Shown: in pieces, positions 15,621-23,469 of the stretch
How positions within the stretch are numbered: position 1 is the stretch's first letter
Layout of the letters: each line of letters starts with the position of its first letter
DNA from: G963667675 sp963667675
GTDB lineage: Bacteria > Chloroflexota > Dehalococcoidia > Lucifugimonadales > UBA3495
NCBI GenBank assembly: GCA_963667675.1
Contig: OY763929.1
Coordinates: forward strand, 868,001 to 932,000
Length of the DNA: 64,000 nt
Direction of reading: 5' to 3'
The notes under the pieces: generated by a model
What the model was told of the DNA's origin: nothing
Seen by the model: only the letters and a program-made list of their open reading frames with translations
The model's database searches: none
Position numbers and translations under genes: made by a program

Positions 15621-16739
15621 ATGGCCAGCTACAGGATTATATCCTCGGACAACCACGTCATAGAGCCGCCGGACCTGTGGGTAGGTAGAGGGCCTGCTAA
15701 ATTCAAGGACAGGATGCCCCATGCGGTGAGCATGGAAGAAGGGGACCTGTGGTTCTGCGAGGGGCAGCAAATAGGCAGCACTGCGTCGGGATCAACGGCC
15801 GGGCTGCGGTTCGAAGACCCGGGGCAAATGGGCTCGTCAGTCAGGAGGACGGAAGACAACCGTCCGGGAAGCTACGATCCGGCGGCGCACGTGGAAGACC
15901 TGGACATAGACGGAGTTGACGCGAGCATCATCTATCCCACCACTGGCAGCGTTTTGTACAACGTGCAGGACACCGACCTGCTGACGGCCATCTGCCAGAC
16001 CTACAACGATTGGCTGGCGGAATTCTTCAGCTACAACCCCCAGCGTCTCAAGGGCATCGCAATGCTGAACGTGGACGACGTGGGATTGGGCGTGAAAGAG
16101 TTGGAACGCTGCCACAAGATGGGTTTCACCGGGGCGATGATACCGGTCTATCCTCCCGAGAACCATTTGTACGACCAGCCGGAGTACGACCCGTTGTGGG
16201 CGGCGGCACAGGATCTGGGCATGCCCATCGGGCTGCACATTTCCAGCAACCGGGCCGACAGCGAATTTGCCGACCCCGCGAACTACAGGCCGACGTTCAT
16301 CTGCAACGCCGACTATTGGCCGCGGATGTCCCTGGCCGACCTGATTTTCGGGGGAGTATTCGAGAGGTACCCCGGCCTGCAGGTGGGATCGGTGGAACAC
16401 GAGTTGTCGTGGGTGCCGCACTTCCTGGACCGGATAGACCACATCCACACGCACCGGTCCGAGGGACGGGGGACGGAAGCGAGGTTCAAGGGAGACATCC
16501 TCCCCAGCGACTACTTCCACAGCAACGTGTTCCTGGGATTCCAGGAGGACGGCCCCGGCGTTAGGGACAGGCACATAATCGGGGTGGACAACCTGCAGTG
16601 GGGGTCGGACTATCCCCACTCGGAGGGGACCTTCCCGCGGAGCCGCCAGATAGTCGAGGAGGTGCTGGCGGACTGCACGGAGGAGGAGAAGGTGAAGATC
16701 GCCGGCGGCAACGCCGCCAGGGTGTACAACCTGGACTAG
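15621..16739 (+). CDS. Amidohydrolase 2 family protein, paralogue 1
   Basis: The 372-residue protein is a metal-dependent TIM-barrel hydrolase or decarboxylase of the Amidohydro_2 (ACMSD-like) family. It opens YRIISSDNHVIEP with the first metal residues D10 and H12. Later come GLHISSN with a ligand histidine, SVEHELSWVPHFLDR, and WGSDYPHSEGTFP with the catalytic aspartate. The N-terminal HxH of ACMSD is reduced to D-N-H. Substrates in this family are often aromatic or carbonyl acids; the one here is unknown. GGAGG precedes the ATG. It is the first of four paralogues within 7.2 kb, most like the one at 18952. Confidence 0.88.
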   Translation: MASYRIISSDNHVIEPPDLWVGRGPAKFKDRMPHAVSMEEGDLWFCEGQQIGSTASGSTAGLRFEDPGQMGSSVRRTEDNRPGSYDPAAHVEDLDIDGVDASIIYPTTGSVLYNVQDTDLLTAICQTYNDWLAEFFSYNPQRLKGIAMLNVDDVGLGVKELERCHKMGFTGAMIPVYPPENHLYDQPEYDPLWAAAQDLGMPIGLHISSNRADSEFADPANYRPTFICNADYWPRMSLADLIFGGVFERYPGLQVGSVEHELSWVPHFLDRIDHIHTHRSEGRGTEARFKGDILPSDYFHSNVFLGFQEDGPGVRDRHIIGVDNLQWGSDYPHSEGTFPRSRQIVEEVLADCTEEEKVKIAGGNAARVYNLD

Positions 16740-16777
16740 ACTAGCAGAGCGCGGGCTAAGAAACTGAGAGGCCAGAC

Positions 16778-17887
16778 ATGTCCGACTACAGGATAATATC
16801 GTCAGACAACCACGTCATAGAGCCGGAAGACCTGTGGACGAGCAGGATTTCTGAGAAATTCAAGGACAGGGCGCCGCACCTGGAGCGCGGGGAGAAATCC
16901 GACTCCTGGGTATGCGACGGCCTGTGGATAAGCGGCGCCGGCGGGTCGGGCAAGATGGGAGCGAGGTTCGAGGACCCAGAGCGGTTGATGGGCGGCGGCA
17001 GGATAGGACAGAACCATCCGGGAGGTTACCTTCCGGAAGAGCACGTGAAGGACCTGGACCTGGACGGGACGGACATCGCCATCCTCTATCCAACGGTGGG
17101 CGTGATGGCCTACGGGGTGGAGGACGGCGAACTGCTGACGGAGATATGCTCGGTGTACAACGGTTGGATAGCGGAGTTCTGCGCGGCGGCGCCCAGCCGG
17201 CTGAAGGGCATAGCGATGCTGAACGTGGACGACGTCGGCACGGCGGTGAAGGAGCTGGAGCGGGGGTCCAAGCTGGGCTTGATCGGGGGGATGATCACCG
17301 TGCAGCCTCCCTTTGCGATGCTGTACGAGAACCAGGAGTACGACCCGTTGTGGGAGGCGGCGCAGGACCTGGGGATGCCGCTTAGCCTGCACGCGGGCAC
17401 AAACCGGTCGGGGTTCTATAAGAATCCGGTGAACTTAAGGGCGGCCTTCGTGACCAACCTGGACCACTGGGTGCGGATGGCGCTGGGCGACATCATATTC
17501 AGCGGCGCATTCGAGCGATTCCCCAAGCTTCACGTAGGGTCGGTGGAGCACGAGTTGTCGTGGGCGTCGCACTTCCTGGACCGGATGGACTACACCTACA
17601 CGCAGAGGACGCCGTTCCCGTCGAGGATCAAGTTCCGGGACGACGCGTTTCCCAGCGATTATTTCCGCAGCAACTGCTTTGTCGGGTTCCAGGAAGACGC
17701 GCTGGGGATCAGGGACCGCTACGTGATTGGCGTGGACACGCTGCAATGGGGCTCGGACTATCCGCACCCCGAGTCCACGTTCCCAAGGAGCCGGGAGATC
17801 CTGGACAACCTTCTGTCTGACTGCTCGGAGGAAGAGAAGGCCAAGATAGCCGGCGGGAACACCGCCAGGGTGTACAACCTGGACTAG
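16778..17887 (+). CDS. Amidohydrolase 2 family protein, paralogue 2
   Basis: The 369-residue protein shares the full layout of paralogue 1: YRIISSDNHVIEPEDLW, VKDLDLDGTDIAILYPT, LKGIAMLNVDDVG, SLHAGTN, SVEHELSW and WGSDYPHPESTFP. It is more diverged from paralogues 1 and 3, especially at the region after the second metal histidine (GTNRSGFYKNPVNLR), where substrate is likely bound. It lies 38 bp after paralogue 1 with GAGAGG before the ATG, so the two are co-transcribed and end at the terminator near 17940. Confidence 0.88.
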   Translation: MSDYRIISSDNHVIEPEDLWTSRISEKFKDRAPHLERGEKSDSWVCDGLWISGAGGSGKMGARFEDPERLMGGGRIGQNHPGGYLPEEHVKDLDLDGTDIAILYPTVGVMAYGVEDGELLTEICSVYNGWIAEFCAAAPSRLKGIAMLNVDDVGTAVKELERGSKLGLIGGMITVQPPFAMLYENQEYDPLWEAAQDLGMPLSLHAGTNRSGFYKNPVNLRAAFVTNLDHWVRMALGDIIFSGAFERFPKLHVGSVEHELSWASHFLDRMDYTYTQRTPFPSRIKFRDDAFPSDYFRSNCFVGFQEDALGIRDRYVIGVDTLQWGSDYPHPESTFPRSREILDNLLSDCSEEEKAKIAGGNTARVYNLD

Positions 17888-17927
17888 GGCGAGACTCCCC
17901 TTTTGTGGGGTTAGTTGGTATGTGGAA

Positions 17928-17955
17928 GGGGCGCTTCAGATTGGGCGCCCCTTTT
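17928..17955 (+). terminator. Rho-independent terminator after paralogue 2
   Basis: GGGGCGC (17928-17934) pairs with GCGCCCC (17945-17951) across a 10-nt loop, followed by TTTTGTT. Confidence 0.85.
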
Positions 17956-18066
17956 GTTGGCTTGCGGGGAGTGGGCCGATAGTCCTCGCGCAACCATGAG
18001 ATTGGGGTCAGCCGCCAGATTCCGGCTCTGAATCCTGCCAGTTGAGTGCAAACGCTCCCGAAACGC

Positions 18067-18097
18067 TTGACACTTAAGGTTGCGTTGTGTAGATAAT
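18067..18097 (+). promoter_or_regulatory. hicAB promoter, apparently leaderless
   Basis: TTGACA (18067-18072) is followed by overlapping -10 candidates TAGATA (18090-18095, 17-bp spacing) and GATAAT (18092-18097, 19-bp spacing). The hicA ATG is at 18102, about where transcription would start, and no ribosome site precedes it. Confidence 0.6.
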
Positions 18098-18101
18098 ACA
18101 C

Positions 18102-18290
18102 ATGGATAGCAGAACGGTAATTCGCAGGTTGGAACGTGAGGGCTGGGACTTGGACCGGACGAGCGGCAGCCACCATATCTTCGTCCATCCGGATAGGGCC
18201 AACCACGTCACCGTCCCGCACCCTCTCAAGGACATACCCGTGGGCACACTCAGGAACATTTACAGGCAAGCCGGATGGCAGTGGAGATAG
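18102..18290 (+). CDS. hicA: HicA family mRNA interferase toxin
   Basis: The 62-residue product is a typical HicA in length and double-stranded RNA-binding-like fold: VIRRLEREGWDLDRTSGSHH, then VTVPHPLKDIPVGTLRNI. The catalytic histidine is H24 in the GSHH motif. It cleaves mRNA on ribosomes or free when not bound by HicB. The ATG begins essentially at the predicted transcription start, so the message is likely leaderless. hicB follows 4 bp later. The pair sits between two amidohydrolase paralogues and behind its own promoter, as expected for an inserted addiction module. Confidence 0.9.
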   Translation: MDSRTVIRRLEREGWDLDRTSGSHHIFVHPDRANHVTVPHPLKDIPVGTLRNIYRQAGWQWR

Positions 18291-18294
18291 AGCG

Positions 18295-18705
18295 ATGCAA
18301 TTCCCGATAGTCATTCACCACGACGAGGGGAGCAGCTACGGAGTCACAGTCCCCGACTTGCCGGGTTGCTTCTCCGGCGCTGAAACGCTGGAAGGCGTTT
18401 TCGGCCCGGAGGGCGTGGAAGAGGCCATCCGGCTGCACCTTGACGTGATGAAGGAGCGAGGCATGGAGGCTCCCCCGATGAGGCCCCTAGAGGAGCACAT
18501 GGCCAACGAGGACTACGCGGGGGGTACTTGGGCTGTGGTGGACGTGGACCTGGGCGATCTTGCGGCGGACGTGGCGGTGAGAATCAACGTCAGTCTGCCC
18601 TCGCGAGTCCTGAACAACATCGACCGACATGCCAGAGAAGCCGGCGAGACCCGCTCAGGGTTTCTTGCGAAGGCTGCCCTTGATCGCATCGCAGCCGGGC
18701 CGTAG
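18295..18705 (+). CDS. hicB: HicB family antitoxin with RHH domain
   Basis: The 136-residue protein has the HicB partial RNase H-like fold (IVIHHDEGSSYGVTVPDLPG, CFSGAETLEG, then EAIRLHLDVMKERG). Its C-terminal ribbon-helix-helix is VRINVSLPSRVLNNIDRH with GETRSGFLAKAAL. It neutralises HicA and should bind the hicAB promoter through the RHH. The frame is open upstream inside hicA, but homology starts at the ATG at 18295, with GGAG within the end of hicA. A short insertion, GVFGPEG, follows the usual A-E-T-L-E motif. Confidence 0.9.
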   Translation: MQFPIVIHHDEGSSYGVTVPDLPGCFSGAETLEGVFGPEGVEEAIRLHLDVMKERGMEAPPMRPLEEHMANEDYAGGTWAVVDVDLGDLAADVAVRINVSLPSRVLNNIDRHAREAGETRSGFLAKAALDRIAAGP

Positions 18706-18810
18706 GGAGCCTCTGCAGCTCCGATACAGGACGGGAAACAGCACCTGAATCCGCAGGGTTCCTTGCCACAATTGGGTCATGGGAGACTCTGGACCGCAGC
18801 CTATCGAGTG

Positions 18811-18839
18811 TTGACAGTGAGACCGGGTTATAGCAGAAT
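18811..18839 (+). promoter_or_regulatory. Promoter of amidohydrolase paralogue 3
   Basis: TTGACA (18811-18816) and CAGAAT (18834-18839) are 17 bp apart, about 110 bp upstream of the ATG at 18952. Confidence 0.5.
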
Positions 18840-18951
18840 TACGAATAAGAGGATGCGGCGCAGTTCTGGACGGCAGTAGAAGTTGTTCCGGTGCCGCGTT
18901 GGGACGAAATCACGGGGATGCCGCGACAACTAAAGTAGTGAGAGGTCAGTT

Positions 18952-20067
18952 ATGTCCAGCTACAGGATCATATCGTCGGACAACCACATAACCGAGCCGC
19001 CGGACTTGTGGATAAGCAGGGCCGAGCCGAAGTTCAAGGACCGGGTACCGCAGGTCATGGACGTGGATGGAAGCGAGCAATGGGTATGCGAAGGCAAGGC
19101 CTATGGCGGCGTCGGCGGAGGGTCGGGCGAAATCGGTTTCAGGTTCGAAGACCCGGGCTCGATGGGCATGAAGCTTGGGGGGGAGCTCCGTAAAGGGGGC
19201 TGGATTCCCGAGGAGCACGTCAAAGACCTGGACATCGACGGCGTGGACATAAGCATCATCTATCCGACCATCGGCAGTCTGCTGTACAACGTACCGGACA
19301 GCCTGCTGATGGACTACATCTGCAAGGTCTACAACGACTGGACGGGTGAGTTCTGCCGGGGGTTTCCCAAGCGGCTGAAGGGCATTGCCATGCTCAACGT
19401 GGACGACGTGGGCGTGGGAGTCAAGGAGTTGGAGCGGGCCCACAAGCTGGGCTTCACGGGGGCGATGATCCCCTGCTATCCGCCGGAGGACCGGCTGTAC
19501 GACCAGCCGATGTACGACCCGCTGTGGGCGGCGGCCCAGGACCTGGGGATGCCCCTGGGGCTGCACATTTCCAGCAACCGCAACGACAGTGAATTCGGGA
19601 CCCTGGAGAACTACAGGCCGACGTTCATCTGCAACGCCGACTATTGGCCGCGGATGTCCCTGTCCGACCTGATATTCGGCCGGGTATTCGAGAGGTACCC
19701 CGGCCTGCAGGTAGGCTCGGTGGAGCATGAACTGTCGTGGGTGCCGCACTTCCTGGACCGGATAGACTACACCTACACCCAACGATCCGGGGAGTGGATG
19801 GCGGAGCAGCGGTTCAAGAATGACATGCTTCCCAGCGACTACTTCCACAGCAACGTTTTTCTTGGGTTCCAGGAAGACGGTCCCGGCGTGCGGGACAGGC
19901 ACATCATAGGCGTGGACAACCTGCAGTGGGGATCGGACTATCCGCACTCAGAGGGCACTTTCCCCCGGAGCCGCCTGATAATCGAGGAGGTGCTGGCGGA
20001 CTGCACGGAGGAGGAGAAGGTGAAGATCGCCGGCGGGAACGCGTTGAGGGTGTATCACCTGGAATAG
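18952..20067 (+). CDS. Amidohydrolase 2 family protein, paralogue 3
   Basis: The 371-residue protein is very close to paralogue 1 along most of its length, including YDPLWAAAQDLGMP, GLHISSNRNDSEF, FICNADYWPRMSL, SVEHELSWVPHFLDRID and IIGVDNLQWGSDYPHSEG. The largest differences lie in the segment after the first metal site (KAYGGVGGGSGEIGF) and around residues 280-290. The high identity suggests a fairly recent duplication. It has its own promoter and a strong terminator, with GAGAGG before the ATG, so it is a separate transcription unit. Confidence 0.88.
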   Translation: MSSYRIISSDNHITEPPDLWISRAEPKFKDRVPQVMDVDGSEQWVCEGKAYGGVGGGSGEIGFRFEDPGSMGMKLGGELRKGGWIPEEHVKDLDIDGVDISIIYPTIGSLLYNVPDSLLMDYICKVYNDWTGEFCRGFPKRLKGIAMLNVDDVGVGVKELERAHKLGFTGAMIPCYPPEDRLYDQPMYDPLWAAAQDLGMPLGLHISSNRNDSEFGTLENYRPTFICNADYWPRMSLSDLIFGRVFERYPGLQVGSVEHELSWVPHFLDRIDYTYTQRSGEWMAEQRFKNDMLPSDYFHSNVFLGFQEDGPGVRDRHIIGVDNLQWGSDYPHSEGTFPRSRLIIEEVLADCTEEEKVKIAGGNALRVYHLE

Positions 20068-20104
20068 GTTTTTCTAATCCTGCGGGATTGATGGGCGACT
20101 AGAG

Positions 20105-20134
20105 CAGGCGCACCGTGCGGTGCGCCTGTTTTTT
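20105..20134 (+). terminator. Rho-independent terminator after paralogue 3
   Basis: CAGGCGCACC (20105-20114) and GGTGCGCCTG (20119-20128) form a perfect 10-bp stem with a GTGC loop, followed by six T. Confidence 0.92.
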
Positions 20135-20173
20135 GGAGGGGACACCTTGTGGAGACCTTTGGACTACTGGTTT

Positions 20174-20215
20174 AATCCCCCTCACCCTAGCCCTCTCTCG
20201 CAAGGGGAGATGGGG
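20174..20215. repeat. Dispersed intergenic repeat, C-rich hairpin family (copy 2)
   Basis: CCCTCACCCTAGCCCTCTC is followed after a few bases by GGGGAGATGGGG, forming an imperfect hairpin. This is the clearest copy of the family. The rest of the gene-free stretch 20135-20400 shows nothing else except a short repeat arm at 20295-20310. Confidence 0.6.
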
Positions 20216-20294
20216 CTGCCCGGCCCGCGGTGCGATGCCGCTTCGGTATCGTTTGATTTTAGGCGCTGCTACGCTTGGCTGTGGATAGGCCGGA

Positions 20295-20310
20295 CTCTAC
20301 AAGCAAACGG
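20295..20310 (+). repeat. Short direct repeat flanking a low-GC gene, left arm
   Basis: CTCTACAAGCAAACGG here and CCCTACAGGCAAACGG at 20995-21010 agree at 14 of 16 positions. They lie exactly 700 bp apart on either side of the low-GC gene 20401-20868. Confidence 0.35.
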
Positions 20311-20400
20311 CACCTAACTGTTGTTCTCGCACTCCAACTTCAAGCTTGACCAATTAGTACCTACCGTACATTCCAGCCGATTTCATAGTCGGAGGCACCA

Positions 20401-20868
20401 ATGACTGCTCTCGTACCTTCCAAGACTACTGATGCCTACTGGATTCTTGCCACTTCCCCGAACTGGGAATATAAAGAAACCGGTCGCACCGGTAAGTGGA
20501 TGCTATTCCCACTGAAAGAAGAACTGGATACTGCCTGGGTCAAAGTTGCTAAGGCAACCGAGGATGGCCTGCTAGGTATCGGATCCAAAGCCTCGACTGC
20601 TAAGCCAAACCCAAATAGCACTAGTTCTAAAGTCGGCCTAATCTGTGTTTACACCTATGATGCCAATGATGTGTCCGATGTCAAAAGAGTTCTGAGGCAG
20701 CTCCGCGCCTTAGGTTTCAATTACAGACTGAATTACAAAGAAGACGAACAGACCCACCTAGGCAATTATGCACAGGACAACCGTGGCGGAGTATCAATAT
20801 TTACTAGTCCAGCCGATTCCCAGGAACTCATGCACCCTAAAAAATGGGCTGGCCGTCGGCTGGTATAG
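20401..20868 (+). CDS. DUF1917-like protein (putative phosphothreonine lyase domain)
   Basis: The 155-residue protein has GRTGKWMLFPLKEELDTAW, ATEDGLLGIGSKASTAKPNP, then VGLICVYTYDANDVSDVKRV and NYKEDEQTHLGNYA. I recall this pattern from prokaryotic members of the DUF1917/Bles03-related family, often named putative phosphothreonine lyase domain proteins; the enzymatic activity is not established. Codon use is AT-richer than the neighbours, and short imperfect direct repeats lie on both sides, which suggest acquisition by transfer. The ATG follows GGAGG. It is alone between amidohydrolase paralogues 3 and 4. Confidence 0.55.
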   Translation: MTALVPSKTTDAYWILATSPNWEYKETGRTGKWMLFPLKEELDTAWVKVAKATEDGLLGIGSKASTAKPNPNSTSSKVGLICVYTYDANDVSDVKRVLRQLRALGFNYRLNYKEDEQTHLGNYAQDNRGGVSIFTSPADSQELMHPKKWAGRRLV

Positions 20869-21279
20869 GAATGATACACGCAGGGCAAGTTGACTAATTA
20901 AACATAGGGAATTATTTCCGCCGTCGTCTGTCGGGGGGCATAGCGGTTCATCTCGCTTTTGAGGCTTGGCCCGCCTACGGCTAACTACGCCAGGCCCTAC
21001 AGGCAAACGGAGCTGCCGCCTGGATGTTACGTGGAGGTCGCTTGATTGCCTGCGGGTGAGAGGTATCGTAGAATAGCCTGAGTTGGAGGTGGCCCATTCA
21101 AACCGCCGGGCGCCGAGGGACTTGACGGACCTTTGGACGATTGCGATGGCCCCAACCAGGTCTCTACGGAGGAATACCCAGGAGATCCGCGCAGGCCATA
21201 GGTGGAAAGAACAGCGAACCGATTCGTGTAAAGGGAGCATCCTGCTCGAGTAAGGCAGGGCTACGATAGGGTAATCGAT
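20869..21279. other. Gene-free stretch between low-GC gene and zinc-ribbon ORF
   Basis: No convincing coding frame, RNA gene or terminator is seen. It holds the right arm (20995-21010) of the short direct repeat. A long minus-strand open frame covers it but has no family features and looks spurious. Confidence 0.5.
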
Positions 21280-21384
21280 ATGGCTACTTATAACTGCGAC
21301 CGATGCGGCCGAGTGCTCAAGGTGAACGATTCGGGGACGGCCTACTGCATAAAGTGCAAGATGACCTATAGGGTGTCTTCGTAG
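21280..21384 (+). CDS. Zinc-ribbon microprotein (34 aa)
   Basis: The tiny frame encodes MATYNCDRCGRVLKVNDSG followed by TAYCIKCKMTYRVSS. Two C-x2-C knuckles (CDRC and CIKC) separated by 13 residues form a minimal zinc ribbon, as in rubredoxin-like or transcription-factor-type ribbons. AGGG lies about nine bases before the ATG. It stands alone between amidohydrolase paralogues 3 and 4. The exact spacing of the cysteine pairs makes a chance frame unlikely, but expression is unproven. Confidence 0.55.
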   Translation: MATYNCDRCGRVLKVNDSGTAYCIKCKMTYRVSS

Positions 21385-21520
21385 AGAGAAAGGCCTCCGG
21401 TTAGGGGCTGCTTCACCGGCGCCGCAGTGGAGGCGCCTCTTGTGCAGGCACCAAGAGGCCGAGTCCCAGTCCCACGGATGAAAGCCGCCCGCCGGCGCGC
21501 TGTCTGCCAAAGGCATCCCA

Positions 21521-21549
21521 TTGACACGACACCTGAGATAGCGGAAAAT
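21521..21549 (+). promoter_or_regulatory. Promoter of amidohydrolase paralogue 4
   Basis: TTGACA (21521-21526) and GAAAAT (21544-21549) are 17 bp apart, about 100 bp upstream of the ATG at 21652. Confidence 0.55.
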
Positions 21550-21651
21550 TGCTAGCGCCGGGGCAGTTGCCCAGATTAGTTGAGCGTGACTGCTCAAACC
21601 TTACCTGGCGGACCGGCGAGACAAACTGAGAGGAGAACTAGGAGACTAAGC

Positions 21652-22779
21652 ATGGGCGATTATCGAGTCGTTTCTTCAGATAACCACGTATTCGAGCCCG
21701 CGGACCTGTGGACCAGCAGGGCCCCGGCCAAGTACAAAGACAGAGCGCCGAACCTTGTATCGAGAGAGGACGGGGACTGGTGGTTCTATGACGGCTACCG
21801 GGTGCTGGGCACCGGAGCAGGCTCTCATCCCGGCCTGCGGTTCGAGAACCCGGAAGAGTTGGGCAAGCGTTCCACAATCGAGGACGTCCTGCTGGGGGGT
21901 TACATCCCTGAGGAGCACGTCAAGGACCTGGACATCGACGGCGTCGACGTAAGCATCATCTACCCGACGGTCGGCGGAACGCTGTACAGCGTCCCGGACA
22001 GCGATCTGCTGACGTCGATGACGTCGATCTACAACGACTGGCTGTCAGAGTTCTGCAAGGCGAATCCCAGGCGTCTCAAGGGCATCGCCATGCTGAATGT
22101 GGACGACGTAACGACCAGCGTGAAGGAACTGGAACGGAGCGCCAAGCTGGGGCTGTGTGGGGGGTTCATCACTGTGCACCCTCCTGATGGAATGGGCTAC
22201 GACCTGCCGGTGTACGATCCTCTATGGGCGGCGGCCCAGGACCTGGGAATACCCCTGAGCTTGCACATTGCCAGCAACCGCCCCGGCGTAGGACAGAAAT
22301 TTGCGTCCAACGAGGATATGGAGAGAAACAATCCGGCGATGCTGGCCAACGCGGACCACTGGGTGCGGATGTCACTGGGCAACATGATCTACGCCGGGGT
22401 CTTGGAGCGCTTTCCCGAGTTGCAGGTGGGCTCGGTAGAGCACGAGTTGGCCTGGGTGCCCCACTTCCTGGATAGGCTTGACTTCACGTACTCGCAGCGG
22501 CCATCGGGGATAAAGGGTTACCGGTTCCAGGGCGGGGCATTGCCCAGCGACTTCTTCCACCGCCAGGTGTTCCTGGGTTTCCAGGAGGATGCATTGGGCA
22601 TCCAGTTGAGGGACATCATCGGCATCGATCAGATGCAGTGGGGTTCGGACTATCCCCACGGAGAGGGGACGTTCCCCCGGAGCCGGGAGATCATCGAGGA
22701 AATCCTGGAGGACTGCACGGAGGAAGAGAAGGCGAAGATAGTGGGGGGCAACGCCACCAGGGTTTACAACCTGGACTAG
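21652..22779 (+). CDS. Amidohydrolase 2 family protein, paralogue 4
   Basis: The 375-residue protein has the same architecture as the other three: YRVVSSDNHVFEPADLW, VKDLDIDGVDVSIIYPTVGG, LKGIAMLNVDDV, SLHIASNRPG, SVEHELAWVPHFLDR and WGSDYPHGEGTFP. It carries a short insertion after the second metal histidine (VGQKFASNEDMERN), close to the expected active-site mouth. The ATG at 21652 follows GGAG; the upstream in-frame extension to 21580 lacks homology. A terminator follows, so it is monocistronic. Confidence 0.88.
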   Translation: MGDYRVVSSDNHVFEPADLWTSRAPAKYKDRAPNLVSREDGDWWFYDGYRVLGTGAGSHPGLRFENPEELGKRSTIEDVLLGGYIPEEHVKDLDIDGVDVSIIYPTVGGTLYSVPDSDLLTSMTSIYNDWLSEFCKANPRRLKGIAMLNVDDVTTSVKELERSAKLGLCGGFITVHPPDGMGYDLPVYDPLWAAAQDLGIPLSLHIASNRPGVGQKFASNEDMERNNPAMLANADHWVRMSLGNMIYAGVLERFPELQVGSVEHELAWVPHFLDRLDFTYSQRPSGIKGYRFQGGALPSDFFHRQVFLGFQEDALGIQLRDIIGIDQMQWGSDYPHGEGTFPRSREIIEEILEDCTEEEKAKIVGGNATRVYNLD

Positions 22780-22817
22780 GGACCTGGCGACAGGCGGGCC
22801 TGTTTGGATGATTGGAG

Positions 22818-22848
22818 CAGGCGCCCATTAGCGGGCGCCTGTTTCTTT
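22818..22848 (+). terminator. Rho-independent terminator after paralogue 4
   Basis: CAGGCGCCC (22818-22826) pairs with GGGCGCCTG (22833-22841) across a 6-nt loop, followed by TTTCTTT. Confidence 0.85.
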
Positions 22849-23001
22849 AGGGAACTGGCTCCGCAGTCCAGTTCTCGTACTTGTATCCCCAATGCCTGCG
22901 ATAACGCTCGTGTACTATTCAGCGTTGTGCTCCGGTAGAGCGGGACGGCGTGAACTCCAAGTTGGCACCTGCTGATAAGCGATAGAGCCTTTAGCGTAGA
23001 G

Positions 23002-23328
23002 TCAGTCCTGTTCGTCCTCCCGGTCAAGGAACTGGTGACCGACCGGGACCTCTGCAGGGGTGTCCGAGTGAGGCAGACGATGTTCCCGAATGTGCTTGGC
23101 GCAAGGATTGGGGTCCTCTCCCTGTATGAAAGGCCTACCGAACTCCACCATCGGACAGGACCGATTGATGTATATCAGCGCCTGTAGAGACTCTCGAGGA
23201 CAGGTTTCTTTTCCGTAAGCCTCGTAGTACGTTTCTGATGCCTCGATGCAACGCTCTATGAGCGGACGGGAATCTCTGCAACCTACTATGAGGATGGCTA
23301 CGACTAAGGCAGCAATCAGAATGCGCAT
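23002..23328 (-). CDS. Hypothetical lipoprotein (108 aa)
   Basis: The product begins MRILIAALVVAILIVGC, a short lipoprotein signal with the lipobox cysteine at residue 17. The mature part contains three further cysteines (ERCIEASE, KETCPRES and NRSCPMVEF) plus one in NPCAKH, and a charged tail. It would be lipid-anchored outside the membrane. No family is recognised. The gene stands alone, convergent with amidohydrolase paralogue 4. Confidence 0.6.
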   Translation of the reverse strand: MRILIAALVVAILIVGCRDSRPLIERCIEASETYYEAYGKETCPRESLQALIYINRSCPMVEFGRPFIQGEDPNPCAKHIREHRLPHSDTPAEVPVGHQFLDREDEQD

Positions 23329-23469
23329 GGCCGTACATCCTACCTATACGCAGATACCGTGAAACATCGAGTCTCTGTGTTGTTGCAGTTGCCCGTCCTG
23401 CTTTGCTCCTTCTGATGCAGGACTATGCTGCCTGCGCGCGACGTGACTCGTACCCGTAAAGCGCCGTGA

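Noticed and set aside
20794..21597. Long minus-strand frame (267 codons) between amidohydrolase paralogues 3 and 4
   Set aside because: Composition is Arg/Ser/His rich without domains, it has no ribosome site, and it covers a region with a better supported plus-strand zinc-ribbon ORF and a promoter.
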